Origin: Flavobacterium faecale | GTDB taxonomy: Bacteria > Bacteroidota > Bacteroidia > Flavobacteriales > Flavobacteriaceae | Assembly (NCBI RefSeq): GCF_003076455.1 | Contig: NZ_CP020918.1 | Location: forward strand, 2,170,001 to 2,234,000 | Direction of reading: 5' to 3' | Length of the DNA: 64,000 nt | Part shown: positions 24,795 through 32,891 of the stretch, piece after piece | Position numbering within the stretch: position 1 is the first letter of the stretch | Layout of the letters: each line of letters opens with the position of its first letter | Program-made: the position numbers and the translations under genes | The notes under the pieces: model-generated | Seen by the model: only the letters and a program-made list of their open reading frames with translations | What the model was told of the DNA's origin: nothing | Databases searched by the model: none

Positions 24795-25072
24795 ATGTCT
24801 TGTTCATACGGTTATTGTTTATGTTGCAGGGGTTTGATGCTCTTTATTCTAGACCGTATAGCGTATTAAATGTGAGGTATAAGGTAGTCTAATATCTGTT
24901 GGTGAATTAAATATCCTATATTTAATTTTGGTTTAATTTGAAAGTAAGGCTTGTTTAAGTATTCTTTAAAAATTTTATAAAAGCTGTAAAATCGGATATA
25001 GATGAAGGAAAATGTAGTTTAAATTTTTTACCGTCTTTTGAGATTATTCCTTTCAAATGGGGTTATAAAGAG

Positions 25073-25080
25073 TAACTTTG
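25073..25080 (+). promoter_or_regulatory. -7 box TAACTTTG for the lipoprotein-DUF721 operon
   Basis: Exact TAnnTTTG match, with a weak -33-like TTC 18 nt upstream. The leader to the ATG at 25174 is about 90 nt and contains the small stem GAGTT/AACTC. Confidence 0.5.
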
Positions 25081-25173
25081 CACAAGACAAAAATAGGTTG
25101 TTTTATTCCTGATTCCGCGGCTTAAGAGTTATAGAAACTCGGGATTACAAATAGGGTTCAAAAATAAATAGTT

Positions 25174-25614
25174 ATGAAAAATGTATTAAAATTAGCAATT
25201 GTTGCTTTAATGTTTGTGGGTTGTAAGCAAAAAATTGAACCTGCTGATGTGGCTAAATTAAATGGATATTGGGAAATTGAAAAAGTAGAAATGCCAGATA
25301 GTGAGGATAAAGATTATAAAATAAATGAGCACTATGATTTTTTTGCCATGAAAAATAATGAAGGTATTCGTAAAAAGGTGATGCCACAATTGGATGGGAC
25401 TTTTATTGTAAACGATACCTACGAAAATGTTTTGGTTCGTTTCGAAAAAGAAAAAGCATTCTTGGATTATTCTACAGATTTTTCAAAATGGTCTGAGGAG
25501 TTAGTCGAATTGACTGATGAGGAACTGGTAGTAAAAAATGCAGAGAACAAAGAGTATCATTATAAAAAAACGGGACCTATAAACTTAACTGGAAATGGCA
25601 AAAAGACTAAATAA
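25174..25614 (+). CDS. Lipocalin-like lipoprotein of unknown function
   Basis: The 146-residue protein has a lipoprotein signal peptide (LAIVALMFVGC, lipid-bearing Cys17). The mature part begins with a LNGYWEIEKVE segment that resembles the first strand of small lipocalin-like domains in Bacteroidota (inference), followed by alternating strands and a Lys-rich C-terminus. It probably sits in a membrane facing the periplasm. Its 3' end overlaps the DUF721 gene by 20 bp, so the two are co-transcribed. Confidence 0.75.
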   Translation: MKNVLKLAIVALMFVGCKQKIEPADVAKLNGYWEIEKVEMPDSEDKDYKINEHYDFFAMKNNEGIRKKVMPQLDGTFIVNDTYENVLVRFEKEKAFLDYSTDFSKWSEELVELTDEELVVKNAENKEYHYKKTGPINLTGNGKKTK

Positions 25615-25891
25615 TCAAAGTACAGTAGGTGATGTTTTAAAACGAATTATCGAAGGGAACAAGTTACAACCAGGAATGGATCAAATCAATGTACGTGAGG
25701 CTTGGGGAAACTTAATGGGGAACGGAGTAAATAGTTATACCCAAAATGTGGCGTTGCGCAATAGTACTTTGTATGTAGAACTTACTTCGTCTGTGTTGCG
25801 TGAAGAATTGAGCCTTGGAAAATCAAAAATTATCAAGATGATTAATGATGAATTGGGTAGAGAGGTAATTACCAATGTAGTGCTTCGTTAG
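25595..25891 (+). CDS. DUF721 (DciA-like) protein
   Basis: The 98-residue protein has the DUF721 pattern: VGDVLKRIIEGNKL, then REAWGNLMG, YTQNVALRNSTLYVELTSSV and LREELSLGKSKIIKMIN. DciA proteins are helicase-loading factors for DnaB in bacteria lacking DnaC, and they have this KH-like domain. The role here is by family only. It overlaps the upstream lipoprotein gene by 20 bp. Confidence 0.85.
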   Translation: MAKRLNNQSTVGDVLKRIIEGNKLQPGMDQINVREAWGNLMGNGVNSYTQNVALRNSTLYVELTSSVLREELSLGKSKIIKMINDELGREVITNVVLR

Positions 25892-25949
25892 TTTTTAGTT
25901 TCAGTTGTTGTAATACTAATACTATTTATAAAACAGTCCTATTGTCAGT

Positions 25950-25993
25950 TCGAGCGCAGTCGAGAACCACTATTGCATCTCGACTGCGCTCGA
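25950..25993. repeat. REP-like perfect inverted repeat
   Basis: A 16-bp perfect stem (TCGAGCGCAGTCGAGA at 25950-25965 with its complement at 25978-25993) and a 12-nt loop. It lies between convergent genes and is much more GC-rich than its surroundings, like mobile intergenic palindromes. Confidence 0.8.
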
Positions 25994-26070
25994 TGAGACA
26001 AAAATTAGAATGGACTATATTCTACTTATGCTTGTTATAATTCAATAAACATTAAGTAAGATTGAAAGCA

Positions 26071-26110
26071 AAAAAAAATCCTGCTTGTGTAAACAAACAG
26101 GATTTTTTTT
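26071..26110. terminator. Bidirectional terminator between convergent genes
   Basis: A 16-bp stem with one wobble pair (AAAAAAATCCTGCTTG arm), 6-nt loop and T-runs on both strands. It serves ndk on the minus strand. Confidence 0.85.
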
Positions 26111-26155
26111 ATGTGTTTCTGTGACTGAAAACTGCCACTAGACTGAATGCTGATA

Positions 26156-26575
26156 TTAGAACTGCTCTCTTCCAGAAAAATGGAAAGCACCTTCGATAGC
26201 TGCATTTTCATCACTGTCAGATCCGTGAACTGCATTTTCTCCCATTGAAGTTGCATATTTTTTACGGATAGTTCCTTCTGCTGCATCTGCAGGGTTAGTT
26301 GCTCCAATAAGTGTTCTGAAATCGGCAACTGCATTTTCTTTTTCTAAAATAGCTGCTACAATTGGTCCGCTTGACATGAAGTTAACTAATTCTCCGTAGA
26401 AAGGGCGTTCTGCATGCACTTCATAAAAAGCTTGTGCATCTGCTACAGTAAGTTGTGTTAATTTTAAAGATACAATTTTGAAACCTGCGTTTGTAATCAT
26501 CGCAAGGATGTTTCCGATGTGTCCATTTGCTACTGCATCTGGCTTAATCATTGTAAAAGTTCTATTCGTTGTCAT
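26156..26575 (-). CDS. ndk: Nucleoside diphosphate kinase
   Basis: The 139-residue protein is of normal length. [18 protein letters not shown] is the conserved start and [12 protein letters not shown] holds the phosphorylated His117. It equilibrates NTP and dNTP pools using ATP. It is 68 bp downstream of bshC on the same strand and is followed by a strong terminator. Confidence 0.97.
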   Translation of the reverse strand: MTTNRTFTMIKPDAVANGHIGNILAMITNAGFKIVSLKLTQLTVADAQAFYEVHAERPFYGELVNFMSSGPIVAAILEKENAVADFRTLIGATNPADAAEGTIRKKYATSMGENAVHGSDSDENAAIEGAFHFSGREQF

Positions 26576-26643
26576 TTTAATTATGTTTTATTTCGGGTAA
26601 AATTAGTTATTTTTTTGTAGAAAAACCTTTTGTTTGTGATATT

Positions 26644-28233
26644 TTAGAAACTAATAACCTCAAAGTTTTGTTCCAAAGGTTTTAAACGATCTATAATGGT
26701 TGGTATTAATTGAGGACCTTGTTCCAAATAGAATTCCGAAAAGTTATTTTGGCGTTCCTGCAAGCTTTTGTTCGGGAAAAGTTCGTTTTGCAAATCAGTA
26801 GCGCGCTCCAATTGATCTTTTAGTTTTCGTTTTTGTGCTTTTAATAATCGTTTTTCTAAATTATCCAATCCTTTTAATTGTTTTGTTTCCTGTGCTTTTA
26901 CAGCGCCAGTGAACGACTCGTCAGTTTGTTTTGCAATATCATGGAGTAGTGCAAATTGCTTTTGCAGCTGTTCTCTTTGTGGTGTTAAATCGATAGAGAA
27001 AGAAGATAGCTTATGGGTCAGTTTATTCTCTAATTGATTTTGTTTCGAAAATAAGTCTTCCCAACTTAGTTGTAGCTTGTCGGCTTTTGAAACTTGCTTT
27101 TCAGTAGCTAACAGTACAGAATTGCGAACTAGTAACATAGGAAATGTAACATTTACTGCGTCAAAAAAAGCTTTTAGCTCCAACCAATAGGCTATTTCAC
27201 CTCCTCCGCCAATGTAGCACAGGTTAGGTAAAATTACTTCTTGATAAAGCGGACGCATAATCACATTTGGACTAAATTTTTCTGGATTGCTTTCGACCAA
27301 AGCCAAAATCTCTTCTTTTGAAAAAATTAGGTCGGTATTGTTTACTTTGTATTTTTCATTTTCGAAAATGATACGTTCTCGTACAGTATCTTCGATATAA
27401 AATAAATTAATCTCTCTAGGATTTACTTGAATAGTGTAATCAGACAGTTTTTTGATGGTTTCGGTAACTACGGCGAAGGAGGTTTGTGCTGTTAATTCGT
27501 TTTTAATGTAGGGTGCAAAAAACTTTTTTAAATCTTGATTGTCGGCGTCAATGATTACTAATCCATATTCACCAAACAAGGTGTTGGCCAAATGCCTAGT
27601 GGCATCGGCTAGGGTAGCGTGTTGTAAATAGGCCTCTTCAAATATTGTTTTTAATGCATTTGCATTTTTTGTTTGCCCTAGTTCGAGTGCAAATATTTCG
27701 AAAAAAGCATCAAGTCCTTCGGTGCTTAACCTTCCAACAGGTCCCGTACTTTGGGTATTCCAACGAAATTTTTTTCCTTTAAAATTGAAATAGTTTATTT
27801 CGTCAAAATCATGATCTTCTGTCGCCATCCAATAAACTGGCACAAAGTTGTATTCTGGGTGTTTAGCCTTTAGTTCTTTAGTTAAGTTTATTGTAGATAT
27901 TATTTTATACAAAAAATATAACGGACCACTAAATAGGTTTAGTTGATGTCCCGTTGTAACTGTGTAGGTATTTTGAGTGCCAAGTGAAGCAATATTCTGG
28001 TGTGTTAGACTAGATACAGTACTATTTGTGTATTGTTGCTGTAGCACACTCACTAAAGTTGATCTTGAGCTATGATCGAAATTTTGTTCTTTTTCTAGAA
28101 TTTGTTTTTCAAAATTTTCTAGAGTAGGGAAGTGATTGTAGAGTGGACTAAGAGTTGATTTTTGGTTCAGGTAGTCTTGCATTAAAGTGCTGAAATATCC
28201 TGAATTTTGATAGCTAATACAGTCGGTTGGCAT
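26644..28233 (-). CDS. bshC: Putative cysteine ligase BshC (bacillithiol biosynthesis)
   Basis: The 529-residue protein shows the BshC pattern: VTTGHQLNLFSGPLYFLYKI, FVPVYWMATEDHDFDEINYF, then GGGGEIAYWLELK and a coiled coil near 430-490. BshC joins cysteine to glucosaminyl-malate as the last step of bacillithiol synthesis, the low-molecular-weight thiol of many Bacteroidota. Length is normal. bshA and bshB are not in the window. Confidence 0.93.
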   Translation of the reverse strand: MPTDCISYQNSGYFSTLMQDYLNQKSTLSPLYNHFPTLENFEKQILEKEQNFDHSSRSTLVSVLQQQYTNSTVSSLTHQNIASLGTQNTYTVTTGHQLNLFSGPLYFLYKIISTINLTKELKAKHPEYNFVPVYWMATEDHDFDEINYFNFKGKKFRWNTQSTGPVGRLSTEGLDAFFEIFALELGQTKNANALKTIFEEAYLQHATLADATRHLANTLFGEYGLVIIDADNQDLKKFFAPYIKNELTAQTSFAVVTETIKKLSDYTIQVNPREINLFYIEDTVRERIIFENEKYKVNNTDLIFSKEEILALVESNPEKFSPNVIMRPLYQEVILPNLCYIGGGGEIAYWLELKAFFDAVNVTFPMLLVRNSVLLATEKQVSKADKLQLSWEDLFSKQNQLENKLTHKLSSFSIDLTPQREQLQKQFALLHDIAKQTDESFTGAVKAQETKQLKGLDNLEKRLLKAQKRKLKDQLERATDLQNELFPNKSLQERQNNFSEFYLEQGPQLIPTIIDRLKPLEQNFEVISF

Positions 28234-28340
28234 GTGGATGGTTCTAAATTTAATGTAAAAATAAGAAAAGATACGGTAACCTTGATTAGTTTATGAAACC
28301 TTTAGGAAATGTTCTATTATATTGATCACATCAATCTAGT

Positions 28341-28380
28341 ACGAATAAAAAAAGGTCACTCAAAAAAATGAGCAACCTTG
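28341..28380 (-). terminator. Terminator-like hairpin after the small membrane protein gene
   Basis: Stem arms AAAGGTCACTCA and TGAGCAACCTT with two mismatches; on the minus strand a T-run follows. It closely resembles the hairpin at 29053-29087. Confidence 0.6.
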
Positions 28381-28465
28381 TGAAAATTATTCGTATAAAA
28401 TTAAAGAAAGTTAGGAAGAATTTAGTCTACATGCTCTAGAGTATAACTTACCTAGCTCGATTTAT

Positions 28466-28687
28466 CTACTGTTTAAAAGGAGGAACTTGTGAGTTAGTTA
28501 AGAAAAAGAAAACCAGTAATAGGCCTCCGAATATCAACATCCTCACAACAGACTCTTTAACTTGAGTGGTGCCATTAATTTTATCTTCCTTTTTCTTTTT
28601 GAATAAATCATAAATAGCAAAAGCTGCTGCCAAAGGTAAAAACAGGTACACAAATTTTGTAGAATATTCAGGATATATCCTATTCAC
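28466..28687 (-). CDS. Small membrane protein of unknown function
   Basis: The 73-residue ORF uses GTG at 28687. It has two membrane segments (KFVYLFLPLAAAFAIYDLF and MLIFGGLLLVFFFL) separated by a charged loop (KKKKEDK). A 23-codon ATG ORF in another frame (28680-28751) encodes a hydrophobic MIKQYFPLRSIFPLTLVLLF peptide and overlaps this start. The gene may therefore really start at 28751 and be broken by a 1-base shift, or the short ORF may be a coupled leader. No family is recognised. Confidence 0.55.
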   Translation of the reverse strand: MNRIYPEYSTKFVYLFLPLAAAFAIYDLFKKKKEDKINGTTQVKESVVRMLIFGGLLLVFFFLTNSQVPPFKQ

Positions 28688-28751
28688 AAATAAATAGTAG
28701 GACGAGTGTTAGTGGGAAAATAGATCTCAGAGGAAAGTATTGCTTTATCAT

Positions 28752-29123
28752 AGTATATAATAATTTAGAGTTGTATTTATTCGTTTTTATTGTTTATACA
28801 ATGAGTGGGAGATAGTTTTTGTGAAAAAAAAGCAATTTAAAAGTTAAGTACCAAAAATGGTAATAAATGTTGATTTGATAATTTTATCGTATTGAAAACG
28901 AGTATTTAATAAATTTTTTCGTGTGTTTATATTTACTTTTAATCTAAGTCAAAAATAAAATATAAAAAAGAATTAACCTACTTTTTTATTGATTATTTTT
29001 AATTTTTTCAAGGATAGTTTTATTCCTTTTTGAGGGGTATAAAAAGTCATATAAAAAAAGGTTGCTCAAAAAAATGAGTAACCTTTTAGGATTGAATTAG
29101 TAAGTCAAAAAATCAAATATTGT
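28752..29123. other. 372-bp AT-rich intergenic region
   Basis: Apart from the terminator at 29053-29087, I see only AT-rich sequence, with no ORF of coding character. Confidence 0.6.
29053..29087 (-). terminator. Terminator of the Sus-like operon
   Basis: A 13-bp stem (AAAAGGTTGCTCA arm, one wobble), 6-nt A loop and a T-run on the minus strand, 37 bp after the DUF4302 gene. Confidence 0.85.
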
Positions 29124-30458
29124 TTACCTTTTCCAAGTAGTCATTCTGAATGAACTTGAAGCACTTGTGAAGGTATAAACAGTATTGCTATATACTATTC
29201 TGAAGTTTTCTTTTTTTACATAAATACCTTTTGTATCTAATAATTGTTTGTCAAAACCAGCCAAATACGATGGAGATGTAGTAAAACCTCCGCTCCAGCG
29301 GTCGTGGCCAAGAATTAAAGTTTTGTTCGCAGCATCTTCTTTTACTGTTATATAATGAAAGATGGCACCTCGACCATTAAAGGTGTAATAAATAAAGTTT
29401 CCTAAAGAATGGTTTAAATACAATTCTACACCTGAAATTGATTGTCCAGAAGGTAAACCAGCATTTATCTTATCTATTTCTGCTTTAAATAATGCTGAAT
29501 TTGTTGGGGCGTCAGCCGTAACATCATCATCATAATATGAAAAGCGCGTGTATGGTTGTCCAGTTAATAAGGCCTTGTAGTCGTCAGTAAGTACCAAAGG
29601 TTTGTTAGAATATTTAATAGAAGCCGTTACACCATCTGCTGCGGCATTAAAATTTCCAGTTGTGGCATCGTATGTAAAGTCCGTTAAAGTTTTTGTTCCA
29701 ACTTTTACGGGAGGACTTACTTTTATTCCTGTTGCAGTATAGGCAATACCTACATTGCTTGTCTTTGAAGATCCTGCTTCGATAGAGTTTGATGTAGCAT
29801 ATCGAGTTGCTTCAGTGTAAGTAAAGTCATATTGACTAACCTTTGCCCCATCATTGGTTTCTAAAAGTCGAAATAATGGTCGCGTACTAGCGCCTGATAC
29901 ATTTGGAATCATAAGTCTAGCTTTTGCCAGATCGGTCCAATCTGAAGCCTTAGCTTTTACAAAACGTAATTCTTTAAATGATCTGTTGGTTTTGAAAACA
30001 ATATCACCGTTATCTTGACCATAATATAAGAATTGAAAATCACCTAGGTATCCTTTTCCTCGCAAAGATGATATAGGGTAATTGTCAGAATCAGATAATA
30101 GATGAATTCTGTTTTTTGTTGTAAACAACAAACTTACTGTACTACCTATTGCAATGCTGTACTCACTTGAATAAACAGAAGTATCATCATCAAAATCAGA
30201 TGCCATATCTACTTTTCCGTCTTTAAATTTAAAAACATGAGTAAAGCCACCTAATTGCGTAGTGTCGGTATAATAAATAGCTTTCCAACCAAACTCTGAA
30301 GATTCTAATAAATTGTTTAGAACTTCCTTTTGAGCATTTAATCGCTCTGTTGGAGTAGCATTAAAAGGGGATTCTACAGATTCCTTGTTGTCACAAGAAA
30401 CCACTTGCAGTGCTAAAATAGCAAGGAGTAGAACTTTAAAAATATTTTTTAGTTTCAT
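29124..30458 (-). CDS. DUF4302 family lipoprotein
   Basis: The 444-residue protein has a lipoprotein signal (LLAILALQVVSC, Cys22). ATPTERLNAQKEVLNNLLES, then FGWKAIYYTDTTQLGGFTHV, is the DUF4302 opening; the family is found almost only beside SusC/SusD pairs and zinc metallohydrolase lipoproteins. It probably sits on the outer leaflet of the outer membrane and helps bind or process the imported substrate (inference from context). It is the last gene of the locus, 73 bp after the metallohydrolase. Confidence 0.87.
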   Translation of the reverse strand: MKLKNIFKVLLLAILALQVVSCDNKESVESPFNATPTERLNAQKEVLNNLLESSEFGWKAIYYTDTTQLGGFTHVFKFKDGKVDMASDFDDDTSVYSSEYSIAIGSTVSLLFTTKNRIHLLSDSDNYPISSLRGKGYLGDFQFLYYGQDNGDIVFKTNRSFKELRFVKAKASDWTDLAKARLMIPNVSGASTRPLFRLLETNDGAKVSQYDFTYTEATRYATSNSIEAGSSKTSNVGIAYTATGIKVSPPVKVGTKTLTDFTYDATTGNFNAAADGVTASIKYSNKPLVLTDDYKALLTGQPYTRFSYYDDDVTADAPTNSALFKAEIDKINAGLPSGQSISGVELYLNHSLGNFIYYTFNGRGAIFHYITVKEDAANKTLILGHDRWSGGFTTSPSYLAGFDKQLLDTKGIYVKKENFRIVYSNTVYTFTSASSSFRMTTWKR

Positions 30459-30531
30459 GCTAATAATGTATTAAGTTATATAAAATAATTTTTAAAGAGC
30501 CTTATTTCTAAAGCTCTTTAGTTTGCTTATA

Positions 30532-31398
30532 CTATTTGATGACTGCTAGTGTGTTTTTTTGCGCTTCATCTCTCAAAGCATACAAATCAATCCCAAATGC
30601 ATCTTTATAATACTTTACAACGATCGCCTCTTTTGCTTTAATCGCTGCCAAAGCAGTTGGACTCACAATTGATGCTAGAATGGCTGCGTATTCTGTCTTT
30701 GAACTAATCAAAATGGTTGAAGCTGTCTCTGCAAAATCTTCGTTTATATTTGATTTTGCATATGCAGTAAGAAATCCTTCTTCTAGTGCGACAGCATCAG
30801 TGGTGTTGTACCAAGCAGAGCTATAGCCACTAGGAGTAATCAAAGCCATCGATTTTTCGTCAAATGGTTTAGTTTGATTTAAGATGTGAATGTACTCGTG
30901 CTGGATTGTGTGAATAAAGCGATTTACTTGTGCCTTGTCTTTTACATTGATATAATCTGTGTTGAAGAAAGTAATTCTTTTTCCACCTTCAGCCAAACCA
31001 AGCGTAATAGTACCCGTTGTATTCAAGTTGATACCTCCAACTAGTACAAATTCTCTAGGTGCAATTACCTTTACAAAATCAGGTCCTGCTACTGTTTTGT
31101 AACTATCCAACCAGATTTTTTGAATAATCTCAAGTACTGGTTGTACTTTTGTTTGTAGGGGAGGAAACAAGAAACGATTGTTGTCTACTGCATTCTGGTT
31201 CCATTTGTATTGCACATTTATGTTGTACGGAATCAAATAGTTGGTATCGATCCAAGTGTCAAGAGCGGTCTTTTGTGGTATAGATAGATCCAGTTGACTT
31301 TCGGTTATAGGTGCATCATGTGAGCATGCTCCTAGTAGTATTACGGCCGATAAGGTTACTATATTTTTGTATTGATTAAATATTTTCATAGCTATCAT
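30532..31398 (-). CDS. Substrate import-associated zinc metallohydrolase lipoprotein
   Basis: The 288-residue protein has a lipobox ending at Cys25 (VILLGAC) and the zinc motif HEYIH (His167, Glu168, His171) in FIHTIQHEYIHILNQ, typical of this M-clan-like lipoprotein family that accompanies SusC/SusD. The second ATG, at residue 4 (MKIFNQYKNIV), is the likelier start. It would cleave a peptide-like substrate at the cell surface before import. It begins 2 bp after the SusD stop codon. Confidence 0.88.
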   Translation of the reverse strand: MIAMKIFNQYKNIVTLSAVILLGACSHDAPITESQLDLSIPQKTALDTWIDTNYLIPYNINVQYKWNQNAVDNNRFLFPPLQTKVQPVLEIIQKIWLDSYKTVAGPDFVKVIAPREFVLVGGINLNTTGTITLGLAEGGKRITFFNTDYINVKDKAQVNRFIHTIQHEYIHILNQTKPFDEKSMALITPSGYSSAWYNTTDAVALEEGFLTAYAKSNINEDFAETASTILISSKTEYAAILASIVSPTALAAIKAKEAIVVKYYKDAFGIDLYALRDEAQKNTLAVIK

Positions 31399-31400
31399 TT

Positions 31401-32882
31401 TTAAATTGGATTTTTTTCAATTCCTGTATTCGTAGCGTGTAATGGGATTTGGATCGCTCTACGTAAATCATTTTTCTTCAGTATGCGTGAAGGTTCGTTG
31501 TAGACTTTGTGTGTTACTACATAATTGAAGCGTTTGATATCAAACCATCTCAAACCTTCGTGAATGAACTCAATTCTTCTAAGTTCTGCTACCGCTTTGA
31601 TATACGAAGTTTGAACAGGAGTCAAAGTGTAAAAAGGAGTGTACTCATCTGCAATTACAGGATACTTAGCAACAATTTTTGCTTGAGTAACAACATCTGT
31701 AGTGGCATTGTACCCCGTGGTACGCGTAGATAAGAAATACTGAATTTCAGTATTAGCCAAATCAAACTCACTTTTCATTATGTGAGCTTCGATCTTGTTA
31801 AAAAACAATTCCTCATTACCAAGTAAAACATTGGCCACATACGGTTGACCGATTCCTGCGTTAGCATTAGTAATTTTGAAATATTCCGAAGTTTTAGGCA
31901 AAAAGATAGAAATAGAACCATTGCTAGAAAAACTACCGTATAGCCAAGACTTGTTGAATAAATTGGTTGCGCTACCAAAAAACACATCTCTATCTGCACC
32001 TGTCAAAGCAAATCGATTGCTTCTAATAGTTCGATTATAAGTTGAGTAAGGTGAAGAGATTAAAAGATTAGTAGTTTCAGATGCATCAGCATAAATTCTA
32101 AATTGTGCAGTTGTGTTAAGTGCATTATTCTTCACTAGATCTCTCAGCTTGCCAATAGGTTGAATGCTCAAATCGTCGCTATACAACAAAACTTTGTCCC
32201 AGTCTCCTTTTACAAGATAGAATCGACTTGCAAAAGCCTTCGCGGCAGCTTTGTTGAAGTGAAATTTTACTTGTGTATAGTCACTTCCTACATGTTTTAG
32301 ACCTTCTACAATATCTTTTTCAAGTAAGTCATACACTTCAGCCATTGTATTACGCTTGTACGTTTTAAGTAAAACCGTTTCTGGTTCTAATAAATAAGGA
32401 ATACCCAAATCAGTCGCAGCTGTTGCAGGATTGTAGCGTTGACCAAATACACTTGCAAGCATAAAGTGAGAGTAGGCACGTGCAATTAATGCTTCACCCA
32501 GTTGTGGGTTTAAATTTGCTGGTCGACCTAGTTTGTCAATTGCTTCAATTGCTTGGTTGGCATGTGAAATGGCAGTATAACAAGCATCCCAATAATAAGC
32601 AGGGGTGTCTTGATCAATTTTTTCTGCCATTTGCCAAAAGTAATTTTGACTATTTTTTATGGTAGTTCCAGATAAGTTTTGACTTTCTCCTACGTTATCG
32701 GTCATGGTTTCCAAAAACTCCATATAGCTACCACCAGGATAGGCGTTAACCAAGATTTCGGAGATTTTGTCAGGAGTGTTTAACTGTGTTCTGTTGTCTG
32801 GTATTTCAGATAGAAAATCTTCGCAACTGCTGCTTAGGCCTAGCAGTGCAATAAGTGCTACTGTTATTTTTATATTTCTCAT
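31401..32882 (-). CDS. SusD/RagB family outer-membrane lipoprotein
   Basis: The 493-residue protein has a lipobox ending at Cys20 (LIALLGLSSSC), then EDFLSEIPDNRTQL, the usual SusD start. TPR-like helices near 95-240 include NQAIEAIDKLGR and ARAYSHFMLASVFGQRYN. RRIEFIHEGLRWFDIKRF is the conserved C-terminal block. SusD proteins cap the SusC transporter and capture ligands. It is directly downstream of the SusC-type gene (9 bp). Confidence 0.95.
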   Translation of the reverse strand: MRNIKITVALIALLGLSSSCEDFLSEIPDNRTQLNTPDKISEILVNAYPGGSYMEFLETMTDNVGESQNLSGTTIKNSQNYFWQMAEKIDQDTPAYYWDACYTAISHANQAIEAIDKLGRPANLNPQLGEALIARAYSHFMLASVFGQRYNPATAATDLGIPYLLEPETVLLKTYKRNTMAEVYDLLEKDIVEGLKHVGSDYTQVKFHFNKAAAKAFASRFYLVKGDWDKVLLYSDDLSIQPIGKLRDLVKNNALNTTAQFRIYADASETTNLLISSPYSTYNRTIRSNRFALTGADRDVFFGSATNLFNKSWLYGSFSSNGSISIFLPKTSEYFKITNANAGIGQPYVANVLLGNEELFFNKIEAHIMKSEFDLANTEIQYFLSTRTTGYNATTDVVTQAKIVAKYPVIADEYTPFYTLTPVQTSYIKAVAELRRIEFIHEGLRWFDIKRFNYVVTHKVYNEPSRILKKNDLRRAIQIPLHATNTGIEKNPI

Positions 32883-32891
32883 GTCTTTTTA

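Larger units (their letters stand above)
24716..25173. other. 458-bp intergenic region
   Basis: It contains the terminator at 24742-24794 and the promoter box at 25073. The rest is AT-rich, with no ORF of coding character seen. Confidence 0.6.

Noticed and set aside
25098..25150. A GC-richer patch with small stems that might be a tRNA
   Set aside because: It has no acceptor stem, anticodon arm or T-loop motif of the right spacing. It is better read as the leader of the lipoprotein gene.
26035..26334. A 99-codon minus-strand ORF overlapping ndk
   Set aside because: It lies in another frame of ndk and across its terminator; ndk is certain.
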